From Gammaproteobacteria bacterium (lineage in GTDB: Bacteria; Pseudomonadota; Gammaproteobacteria; Steroidobacterales; Steroidobacteraceae), in assembly GCA_003164785.1 (NCBI GenBank), contig PLUE01000062.1, positions 186,001 through 250,000 on the forward strand: 64,000 nt of DNA, read 5' to 3'. This document shows positions 47,315 to 54,744 of the stretch, piece by piece; positions within the stretch are counted from its first letter, which is position 1, and each line of letters begins with the position of its first letter. The position numbers were made by a program, and so were the translations under genes. The notes under the pieces were generated by a model, which was not told where the DNA came from, ran no database searches, and worked only from the letters and a program-made list of their open reading frames with translations.

Positions 47315-47366
47315 GAGTCATCTACCCGTCACATCCGGTTGACATTGTAAAGGGGATCGAATAGAT
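47315..47366 (+). promoter_or_regulatory. PHO-box-like repeats and TTGACA element before the LpxH-like gene
   Basis: GAGTCAT-CTAC (47315-47325) and CCGTCAC-ATCC (47326-47336) are 11 bp apart with 5 of 7 matches each to CTGTCAT. TTGACA (47339-47344) follows with a weak -10 (47361-47366). Possibly PhoB-regulated. Confidence 0.35.
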
Positions 47367-47382
47367 CTTGGGAGAGCGAGAC

Positions 47383-48189
47383 ATGGCGGAACGAAACGCG
47401 ATTTCACCCCTTCGGCTGAGAACCGTATTCATCTCGGACATCCATCTGGGGTTCCGAGGGTGCAGCGCGGACCTGCTCCTCGATTTTCTGCACCACGTCG
47501 AGATGGACTACCTATTCCTGGTGGGCGACATCATCGATGTCTGGAGCATGAAGAAAAACATGTTCTGGCCGCAATCGCACAACAACGTGCTGCGTACCAT
47601 TCTCGGCAAGGCGAAGCGCGGCACCAAGGTCATATTCGTCCCAGGAAATCACGACGAAGTGTTCCGCGATTTCGACGGGGCCGCGTTCGGCAATTTGGAA
47701 ATTCACCGCGAATATGTGCATGAAAGCGTCGGCGGCCGCCGTATGCTGGTCCTGCACGGGGACGAGTTCGACAGCGTCGTCAAATGCAGCCCCTGGTTGG
47801 CGAAGCTCGGCAGCAACCTCTACGACGTGTTGCTGGCCGCCAATCCCTACATCAATTGGTGGCGGCGCAAGTTCGATCTGCCCCATTGGTCGTTGTCTGC
47901 GTATCTCAAGCACAAGGCGAAGACCGCCGTGCAATACATCGGCAGCTTCGAGGAGGCGGTCGCCCAGGCGGCACGCAAGCGGGGCGTCGATACGGTGGTC
48001 TGCGGACACATCCATCACGCCGAAATGCGCGACATCAACGGCATCCTGTACTGCAATGACGGCGACTGGGTCGAGAGCTGCACGTCCCTGGTCGAGGACA
48101 TGAACGGGCACCTGCGCCTGATCGACTGGCCGAAACTGCGCGAACAGATGACCGTACCGATGTCGCTGCCGGCGGGGCAAGTGGCATGA
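47383..48189 (+). CDS. LpxH-like metallophosphoesterase (UDP-2,3-diacylglucosamine diphosphatase family)
   Basis: The 268-residue product has the metallophosphatase ladder: FISDIHLGF, LFLVGDIIDVWS, VPGNHDEVFR, VLHGDEFD, and CGHIHHAE. LpxH hydrolyses UDP-2,3-diacylglucosamine in lipid A synthesis; this member is somewhat longer than E. coli LpxH (240), with an added C-terminal stretch and an internal WWRRKFDLPHWSLSAYLKHK, and may be one of the diverged LpxH-like proteins rather than the lipid A enzyme itself. GGGAGAG precedes the ATG at 47383; a TTG five codons upstream is rejected. Confidence 0.85.
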   Translation: MAERNAISPLRLRTVFISDIHLGFRGCSADLLLDFLHHVEMDYLFLVGDIIDVWSMKKNMFWPQSHNNVLRTILGKAKRGTKVIFVPGNHDEVFRDFDGAAFGNLEIHREYVHESVGGRRMLVLHGDEFDSVVKCSPWLAKLGSNLYDVLLAANPYINWWRRKFDLPHWSLSAYLKHKAKTAVQYIGSFEEAVAQAARKRGVDTVVCGHIHHAEMRDINGILYCNDGDWVESCTSLVEDMNGHLRLIDWPKLREQMTVPMSLPAGQVA

Positions 48190-48392
48190 AAATCGGTGCA
48201 GCAGTGGACGAAGGCAGCGGCACGCAGTGGCAGGCTCGCTTGAGGAACTTGGCGGAGACCTTGCGGCCGGATTTGGCGATATCGGCGGGAGCCGCCATGA
48301 AAGCGGCGTGTGTGAACGCCGCAAGCGGTGCTTCGGAATCTTGGATGGGGCGTGCGCGCGGTAGGGCCATGGCGCATCCCACGAACGCGTGA
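48186..48392 (+). CDS. Doubtful small frame between the LpxH-like and protease genes
   Basis: A 68-codon frame overlaps the LpxH-like stop (ATGA) and the protease start (GTGA). The sequence is alanine- and arginine-rich with no recognised motif. The double overlap would suit coupled translation, but chance is quite possible. Confidence 0.2.
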   Translation: MKIGAAVDEGSGTQWQARLRNLAETLRPDLAISAGAAMKAACVNAASGASESWMGRARGRAMAHPTNA

Positions 48393-50158
48393 TCGGTCGA
48401 ACGTTCGCTTTCCTGGCGATCGTCCTTCTGCCTGTAGTCCTCGATGCCGCACCGGTGTCGAGTGCCGCGCGGACGCTGCTCGCATCGGGCCGTGAGCTCT
48501 ATGTCGTCGTCGAGGTCGACTCGACCGCCGCCGACAGAGCCGCGACCGCGGCTCGCGCCGCTCGCGGGCTCATTCGTGATGACGCTTTCATTTTGGGCCT
48601 GCGCTCGGCAGGTTACTCCGAGCTCAAGACGCGCGTCGCGGCTGCCGAGCAGGCGGCCGACGCGGTGCCGGTGCTCGATTACTCGCATCTGCCGCTGACG
48701 GTCTGGCGCGTGGCGTCGCTGGCGGCGCTCAATCGCTTGGAGGCCGATCCGCACGTGCGTATGGTGCACGAGAATCTGGTCCTGCATCCGGTATCCGTGA
48801 GCGATCTGGGGTTCATCAATCAACCGCAGGCGGCCGCGCAAGGCGCTACGGGCGCGGGCACCACCATCGCCGTCATCGACGGCGGTCTCGGGACCAACTA
48901 CGAGGACTTTTCGGATTTTGGAACGTGTACGGCAGTCGCCACCCCCGCCGCCACGTGTCGCGTGGTTTTCAACAAGGACTTCTACCCCGGCGCCTCCAGC
49001 GAAACGCTCCATGGGACCAATGTCTCGGCCATCGCCCTGGGAGTCGCCCCCGGCGCAAATTTGGCGATGTTCGACATATTCAACGGGGCGTCGGCCTCGT
49101 CCGTCGATGTCTTGAGCGCGATGAACACGGCCATCTCGGATCAAGCGACCTTCAACATCGTCGCCATCAATCTGAGTCTGGGCGATGGCAGCACGAATAC
49201 CACGCAATGCGCGAACAGTGTCTTCGCCGCGGCCGTGACCAGCGCTGCCAATGCGGGCATCACCACCGTCGCCGCCGCCGGGAACAGCGGATCCAAAACC
49301 GGCCTCGGCAATCCCGCCTGCGTACCGGGGGTCATTTCCGTCGGCGCCGTCTACGATGCATCCTATGGAACCGTCGGCTGGGTGGCGTCCGCAGATTCGG
49401 GCGGCGAGTGTACGGATGCCAGCGCAGCGGACCACGTCACGTGCTTTTCCCAGAGCTCGACGTATCTGTCGATGCTGGCGCCGGGGACCTTCGTGAATGC
49501 ACCAAGCGCCGCCTTTCAGCAATCGGGCACGTCGCAAGCGACGCCCCATGTGTCGGGCGCGGTCGCGGTTCTGCGCGCACGCTACCCGGCCGAAACCCTG
49601 AGCGAGACCTTGCAGCGATTACAATTGTCCGACATCAAGGATACGGATGCCGCCAGCGGCGTGAGTACGCCCCGCTTGGATTTGCTGGCGGCCGTCGATC
49701 AGGGGACGGCGCTCAGCCTGACGGCCACCGGGCCCACGCAGGCGACGGACGGCACCTCGGCCACGTACACGCTCACCGTCAAGAATGCCGGTCCGCTGGC
49801 GGCCACTCATGTGGTCGTGATCGACACGCTGCCGGCGGGCGCGGTGTTATCCTCGACTCCCGCGGGCTGCACGGTATCGGGGTCCACGGTGAATTGTACC
49901 GTGAGCTTGCTGGCCACCGGCGCGACCGCGACATTCACGCTTCCCGTGACCTGGATCGTAACGGGTTCGGTATACGATAGCGCCTCGGTGGCAAGTGACC
50001 AGATCGACACGGTGCCCACCGCGCAGCAGTCGGCAGCCATCGGGCTCGCGCCGGTGAACGTCAGCGACGGACCTCTACCACTTTGGGCCTACGGTCTCCT
50101 GGCGCTGCTGATGGGCCTCGTCGCCAGGCGACGATTGGGGCGGCTCGCGCCAGCATGA
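48389..50158 (+). CDS. Exported subtilisin-like (S8) serine protease with C-terminal sorting-type tail
   Basis: The 589-residue product has a signal peptide (FAFLAIVLLPVVLDAAP), a propeptide-like region and an S8 domain with Asp in IAVIDGGLG, His in LHGTNVSAIALG and Ser in SGTSQATPHVSGAVA. A DUF11-like beta domain follows (SATYTLTVKNAGPLAATHVVV), then a C-terminus DGPLPLWAYGLLALLMG-LVARRRLGR: short proline-rich motif, membrane helix, arginine cluster. That is the layout of exosortase substrates, and exosortase H lies downstream. The gene overlaps the convergent XrtH-associated gene by 98 bases. Translation begins at GTG. Confidence 0.85.
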   Translation: MIGRTFAFLAIVLLPVVLDAAPVSSAARTLLASGRELYVVVEVDSTAADRAATAARAARGLIRDDAFILGLRSAGYSELKTRVAAAEQAADAVPVLDYSHLPLTVWRVASLAALNRLEADPHVRMVHENLVLHPVSVSDLGFINQPQAAAQGATGAGTTIAVIDGGLGTNYEDFSDFGTCTAVATPAATCRVVFNKDFYPGASSETLHGTNVSAIALGVAPGANLAMFDIFNGASASSVDVLSAMNTAISDQATFNIVAINLSLGDGSTNTTQCANSVFAAAVTSAANAGITTVAAAGNSGSKTGLGNPACVPGVISVGAVYDASYGTVGWVASADSGGECTDASAADHVTCFSQSSTYLSMLAPGTFVNAPSAAFQQSGTSQATPHVSGAVAVLRARYPAETLSETLQRLQLSDIKDTDAASGVSTPRLDLLAAVDQGTALSLTATGPTQATDGTSATYTLTVKNAGPLAATHVVVIDTLPAGAVLSSTPAGCTVSGSTVNCTVSLLATGATATFTLPVTWIVTGSVYDSASVASDQIDTVPTAQQSAAIGLAPVNVSDGPLPLWAYGLLALLMGLVARRRLGRLAPA

Positions 50159-50729
50159 CGGTGAGCAGCGCGGCCAGCATCGCCAGCATGTCGCGACCGC
50201 CGGATTCGACGAAGCGGGACCAGCGTTCCCAGGACGTCAGCGGATCGTGGTCTCCCGCGATCATGGCGGATGCTTGCGCGAAGCCGGCCAACAACTGGGA
50301 TACCGTGGTTCCCGTCTCGAGGATGACGAACATCGGCAGTCCGTACGCCAGCATCGTCAGACGCGTACGGCGGGCGGTGAACGGCCATGCAAGCAGCAGG
50401 GTCCAAAAGACCAACGGTCCCTCGATGACCCCGCCGACCTGCACTCGTCCGATCACCCGTGCCGCAGGGGCGATCGCCGAAGAGTCGACGCGCACGTCGC
50501 CGTGAAGGCGTAGGAACAGGCCCGGATGATCGCCGTCGGCGGCGACGTCGATGCTCGTGACGGTCCATGGATGGCCTCTTGCGGCCAGCGATGCCAGCGC
50601 TTCGTAGAGCCGCGCAGCCGAGCGCACGTAGCCTTCCGCGCCCAGCGCGCCCGCAGCCAGCATGACTGCCGCGACCAGCGCCCAGCGCAGCTCAGGTCGC
50701 CGGTAAAAGACGGCTTGCCCGCTCGACAT
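50061..50729 (-). CDS. Exosortase H-associated membrane protein
   Basis: The 222-residue product has an N-terminal helix (LRWALVAAVMLAAGALGA), a soluble domain (VTSIDVAADGDHPGLFLRLHGDVRVDSS) and two further helices (LVFWTLLLAWPFTARR; LTMLAYGLPMFVILETG), with a terminal hydrophobic segment. It lies directly after and overlaps xrtH by 38 bases, matching the partner protein normally found with exosortase H. Its function is unknown; coupling implies joint action. Confidence 0.75.
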   Translation of the reverse strand: MSSGQAVFYRRPELRWALVAAVMLAAGALGAEGYVRSAARLYEALASLAARGHPWTVTSIDVAADGDHPGLFLRLHGDVRVDSSAIAPAARVIGRVQVGGVIEGPLVFWTLLLAWPFTARRTRLTMLAYGLPMFVILETGTTVSQLLAGFAQASAMIAGDHDPLTSWERWSRFVESGGRDMLAMLAALLTVMLARAAPIVAWRRGPSAAPGDRRPKVVEVRR

Positions 50730-51219
50730 ACGTCCCCGATCCGCACCAATGCAAAAAGTAGAGCGCCACTATGAGAACAGGGCCCAAGGGCAAGACCAAG
50801 CCGTGCAGCAGGTCCCACGCTTCCGGGCTGTAGCGCAACGCGAAATGCAGCGAGATGAGGCGACCCAGCGTCAGCGCATAGACCAATGTCAGGCCCATCA
50901 GCAATCCGCGGAGCCGGTGCTGGGCCGTGGCGGGGAACGCGACGATTCCGGACACCAAAAGCAGGAACATTTCCACTCCCTCACAGCCACGCGTGACATG
51001 CAGGTTTGATCCTGCCGAGACGAGGTTGCGACCTTCGACGTAAAGCGCCTCGTGCGGCGCTATCGTATTGACGATGCCGGCAGTCGTATTCAGCACGATG
51101 TTCCCGATGATGATCTTCTCGAACAAAGAGCCGCGCGACATCTCGAACAAGGCGAACAGGACGATGAAAGACGCGCCGAACTTGATCGCGAATGACAAGG
51201 GGCTGGCGCGGCGTTGCAT
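50692..51219 (-). CDS. xrtH: Exosortase H
   Basis: The 175-residue product is a small exosortase with the transpeptidase-like triad: Cys79 in TRGCEGVEMF, Arg120 in TLGRLISLHF and His139 in DLLHGLVLP, among five or six membrane helices. Exosortases cut and sort proteins with C-terminal PEP-CTERM-like tails in the inner membrane. Length and the RGCEG...LRYSPEAWDLLHG pattern point to the XrtH clade. Its partner follows, and the adjacent S8 protease carries a suitable tail. Confidence 0.85.
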   Translation of the reverse strand: MQRRASPLSFAIKFGASFIVLFALFEMSRGSLFEKIIIGNIVLNTTAGIVNTIAPHEALYVEGRNLVSAGSNLHVTRGCEGVEMFLLLVSGIVAFPATAQHRLRGLLMGLTLVYALTLGRLISLHFALRYSPEAWDLLHGLVLPLGPVLIVALYFLHWCGSGTYVERASRLLPAT

Positions 51220-51365
51220 GCGGCAACGATAGCGCAGGCCGGTCAGTCGCGCAGATCCTTTGGATACCGTGCGTGGTTCAGTCGCGGCCTCGCGCTCTTT
51301 TCGTCTCGTTTCACGCGCGTGTCACAATGTCCTCATAGGCTCGTCGGATTTTCAAAGGCGCGCCC

Positions 51366-53045
51366 GTGTGGAATAAGAGCTCTCTGAGAGTCGGCAAGAG
51401 CCTGCTGCTGTCGTTCGCCGTCGTCGTTCCAGGTTATTTGGCCGTGGCGGCGGAACCTGCCGCCGCGCCACCGTCCGCGCAGGCTGCATCCGCCGCACCA
51501 TCGGCCGTGCCTTCCGCGCCCACCGCGTCTGGCCCGCCTCAGGCGCAGTTCGACGTTCACGAGTACCGGGTACTCGGCAACACCGTATTGTCAAATCGCG
51601 AGATCGAAACCGCCCTCTATCCGCTATTGGGCGATCACAAGACGCTGGCCGATGTCGAAGTCGCGCGGGCGACGCTCGAGAAGGCCTTTCACGACCGCGG
51701 GTTTGGCACCGTCTTCGTGGACATCCCGGAGCAAACCGTCGACGATAAGATCGTGCGACTGAAGGTGACCGAAGGACGCTTGAACGAGGTCCACATCGCC
51801 GGCGCACGCTATTTCTCGGAACGCAAAATTCTCGCGGCGGTACCGGCCGCTACCACCGGTACTGTGCCGAATCTTCCGGCGCTTCAGGCACAATTGACTT
51901 CCGTGAACGTGCTAACGCCTGATCGAAATGTCGTGCCGGTATTGAAGGCGGGCGCATTGCCGGGCACGGTGGACTTGGCACTGAACGTCGATGACCATTT
52001 ACCATTTCATGGGAGTCTCGAGTTCGACAATCAGAACACGCCGCAGACCGAGCCATTGCGCATGACGGCCTCGCTGAGCTACTCGAATCTGTTCGATCGA
52101 TTCGACAACTTATCGGTGCAATACCAAGCGTCGCCGCAGGACTTCAGCCAGGTCAAGGTGCTCGCGGCGAATTATGCCTTCGGCCCGTTGCAGAACGGCT
52201 TGCACCCGTCGGTGTATTTCATCGACTCTGACAGCAATGTACCCGCCGTCAGCACATTGGGCGTACTCGGCAAAGGGCAGATATATGGGTCGCGATTCGC
52301 ATTCCCGTTGACCGACGCGCCGGGCATGCCACAGTCGTTGACCTTCGGGTTGGATTACAAGCATTTCCTGCAGTCCATCTCCATCGCGCCCGCCGCCGGT
52401 TCGACAGGGGGTGCGCAGCTCAACAACACGCCGATCTCTTATTCTAATATTTCAATGGCCTACAGCGGTTTCTGGTCTTCCAACGTGTTGCAGGGCTCGC
52501 TCGCCACTGCCGCGAACTTCGGTCCCCGCGGCGCGCCGAACAACCCTGACACCTTCGCCAACAAGAACTACAAGGCGCGGCCGAATTATTTCTACTTGAA
52601 AATCGACGGCGCGATGCTGATTCACCTGCCTGTCGGCTTTCAGCTAAATCTTCGCGCCGACGGCCAATTCGCGGTCGAGCCGCTCATCACCAATGAAGAT
52701 TTCTCCATCACCGGCGCGAGTGCCGTGCGCGGCTACCTCGAAGCGGAGGCCCTCACGGATTCCGGGCTGGTGGAGAGCGTGCAGCTACAGTCGCCGACGT
52801 GGCAGCTCAAATCCGTGCCGGTGGGGTCGGTATTCGTCTTCTTCGACGAGGGACACGACCGTGACATCGACCCGCTCCCGGGTCAGGTGGGCGCATCCAC
52901 GCTGCGCAGCTGGGGTGCGGGCTTGAATCTGTTGCCGGGAAAATGGATCACCGGCTCACTCACGTGGGCGGACCCGCGCGTCGATGGTCCGGACACCCGG
53001 CGCGGCGACTCGCGCCTGCTGTTCGTCGTGCGCGGCGCGTTTTGA
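51366..53045 (+). CDS. TpsB two-partner secretion outer-membrane transporter (ShlB/FhaC/HecB family)
   Basis: The 559-residue product, from GTG, has a signal peptide, an alanine/proline-rich linker, POTRA domains (FDVHEYRVLGNTVLSNREIETALYPLL; IVRLKVTEGRLNEVHIAGARYFS) and a barrel with the family signature GSLEFDNQNTPQTEPLRMTASLSYSNLFDR. The conserved VRGYLEAE segment of Omp85-like transporters (TGASAVRGY) is present, and the protein ends in Phe. It should secrete a TpsA exoprotein; the huge TpsA gene begins 7.7 kb downstream on the same strand. Confidence 0.92.
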   Translation: MWNKSSLRVGKSLLLSFAVVVPGYLAVAAEPAAAPPSAQAASAAPSAVPSAPTASGPPQAQFDVHEYRVLGNTVLSNREIETALYPLLGDHKTLADVEVARATLEKAFHDRGFGTVFVDIPEQTVDDKIVRLKVTEGRLNEVHIAGARYFSERKILAAVPAATTGTVPNLPALQAQLTSVNVLTPDRNVVPVLKAGALPGTVDLALNVDDHLPFHGSLEFDNQNTPQTEPLRMTASLSYSNLFDRFDNLSVQYQASPQDFSQVKVLAANYAFGPLQNGLHPSVYFIDSDSNVPAVSTLGVLGKGQIYGSRFAFPLTDAPGMPQSLTFGLDYKHFLQSISIAPAAGSTGGAQLNNTPISYSNISMAYSGFWSSNVLQGSLATAANFGPRGAPNNPDTFANKNYKARPNYFYLKIDGAMLIHLPVGFQLNLRADGQFAVEPLITNEDFSITGASAVRGYLEAEALTDSGLVESVQLQSPTWQLKSVPVGSVFVFFDEGHDRDIDPLPGQVGASTLRSWGAGLNLLPGKWITGSLTWADPRVDGPDTRRGDSRLLFVVRGAF

Positions 53046-53058
53046 GTCTGCTCCGGCG

Positions 53059-54591
53059 TCAGTTCGAGCGCGCGGCGAGCGATGCCAGGGCACGGGCGAC
53101 GCTGCGGAAGACGCTCGCCCAGTCTCCCGGCCGTGGTTGGCGAAACAGACGTAGCGAGTCGTACCATGGTGTCGTATCGCCATGGCGCATCCAGCGCCAA
53201 TCCGGTTCATGCATCAAGCACAACCACGTCGGCACTCCCAACCCGCCGGCCAAATGGGCGATCGCCGAGTCCGAGGTGACGAGAAGATCCACGCACTTCA
53301 GAATCGCGGCGGTATCCAGGAAGGCATCCGCGCCGGCGTCGAGATCATCGAAATGCCGCACCGAGGCCGCATTGGGGAGAGCTTGACGCTGTTCCGAGCC
53401 GTAGCCTTTCTGCAGCGAGATGAACTCGATTCCGGATAACTGGAACAACGGTGCGAGCGCGGCGAGCGGCGGCGATCGCCCCACGTAACGGCCGGTCTCC
53501 ATCGCCGGATTGCCTTGCCAGGCGAGCGCAACCCGAAACCCCATGCGCGGCAGTCTCGACCGCCAATGATCGAGGCGCGCCGGTTCCGCTGCGAGATAGC
53601 CATCGGCGTGAGGGACGGTTTGGGCTTGCGTGCGGCAATGGTGCGGCATGCTCATCAACGGCAGCCAGCGCGCGGTGGGCGGCGCAGGCGAGTCGAGGCG
53701 CACGACTCGCACGCCGAGCTTGGCGCCGCTGAGGAGTCTTACCAGGCGGGGATCGCAGGCGAGTACGCAGCGCATACCATGCTCCGCGAGCAGGCGGGCA
53801 TACCGAACGAACTGCAATTGGTCGCCGAGCCCTTGCTCGGCACATAGCCAGAGCTCCTGTGGCGCGGTGATCCCGTCCCAGCGTGGCCGCCCCGGCGGCG
53901 GACGAAATGTCTCACGATGTTGGGTACGCTGAAGCCGATGTTCGAAGTGCGCCCACGATTCCGCCCAGTTGCCGCCGGCATACAGTGCATGGGCGAGTGA
54001 CATATGCGTGTCCGGATTCGCAGGTGCGAGGGCGACGGCGGCTCGCAGCGCTTCGAGCGCAGTGGCTGGCCGGCCGCGCTGCAGGCGTACGATCCCGAGC
54101 GCCGTCAGGGCCTCGACGTGCCGCGGCGCCAGCGCCATCGCGCGCTCGAGCACTCGCTCCGCCGTATCGAGATCGCCCAGGGCGGCATGCACTGCCCCGC
54201 TGTTGATGAGCGCTGGCACGTAATCCGGCTGTTGCGCGAGGGCGTCGCGCACGGCATGCAACGCCTCGTCGAGACGGCCGGCTTCACACAGCGCTTTCCC
54301 AAGGTTGACCAGCGCTCGAAGGTAACCTGGTTGTCGGACGAGCGCCGCCTGCAACGCGTCGATCGCCTCATCGATTCGACGTGCCTTCAACAGGGCCACG
54401 CCAAGGTTGTTGTAAAGGCCCGGTGGTACCTCCGGATGCGCAAGCGCGAGACATTGCCGGTACGCAGCCGCTGCATTCGCTGCGTCACCGCGAGCCAGGT
54501 GCAGGCCACCCAACTCATAGCAGCGGGACGTGCTGGGGCCCTCGCGTGCAATCGCGTCCTCGACGGCGGCGATGGTGCTGACCTCGTTCAT
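53059..54591 (-). CDS. TPR protein with C-terminal heptosyltransferase-like domain
   Basis: Read from ATG 54591 (MNEVSTIAAVEDA), the product of 510 residues has five or six TPR units in its first 200 residues (YELGGLHLARGDAANAAAAYRQCLAL, YNNLGVALLKARRIDEAIDALQ, LVNLGKALCEAGRLDEALHAV). A GT9-like domain follows, with LWLCAEQGLGDQLQFVRYARLLAEHG, FRVALAWQGNP and CVDLLVTSDSAIAHLAGGLGVPTW, typical of these TPR-heptosyltransferase-like proteins. It probably adds or binds a glycan. It converges on the TpsB gene and is divergent from the O-GlcNAc-transferase-like gene. An ATG at 54639 would add 16 residues. Confidence 0.8.
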   Translation of the reverse strand: MNEVSTIAAVEDAIAREGPSTSRCYELGGLHLARGDAANAAAAYRQCLALAHPEVPPGLYNNLGVALLKARRIDEAIDALQAALVRQPGYLRALVNLGKALCEAGRLDEALHAVRDALAQQPDYVPALINSGAVHAALGDLDTAERVLERAMALAPRHVEALTALGIVRLQRGRPATALEALRAAVALAPANPDTHMSLAHALYAGGNWAESWAHFEHRLQRTQHRETFRPPPGRPRWDGITAPQELWLCAEQGLGDQLQFVRYARLLAEHGMRCVLACDPRLVRLLSGAKLGVRVVRLDSPAPPTARWLPLMSMPHHCRTQAQTVPHADGYLAAEPARLDHWRSRLPRMGFRVALAWQGNPAMETGRYVGRSPPLAALAPLFQLSGIEFISLQKGYGSEQRQALPNAASVRHFDDLDAGADAFLDTAAILKCVDLLVTSDSAIAHLAGGLGVPTWLCLMHEPDWRWMRHGDTTPWYDSLRLFRQPRPGDWASVFRSVARALASLAARSN

Positions 54592-54744
54592 GGACTCCGG
54601 GCCTAAAGCCAGTGGGCGCGCATTCTCGAATATTCTCATCGGCTTTGCACGAACGTTTCATGGGTCTGGGGCGCGCAAGAAAAGCGTCACATGAGACTGC
54701 TATCGTCTGTGGTTTTTCGCGAAATCTCGTCGCACGAGGCGCTC

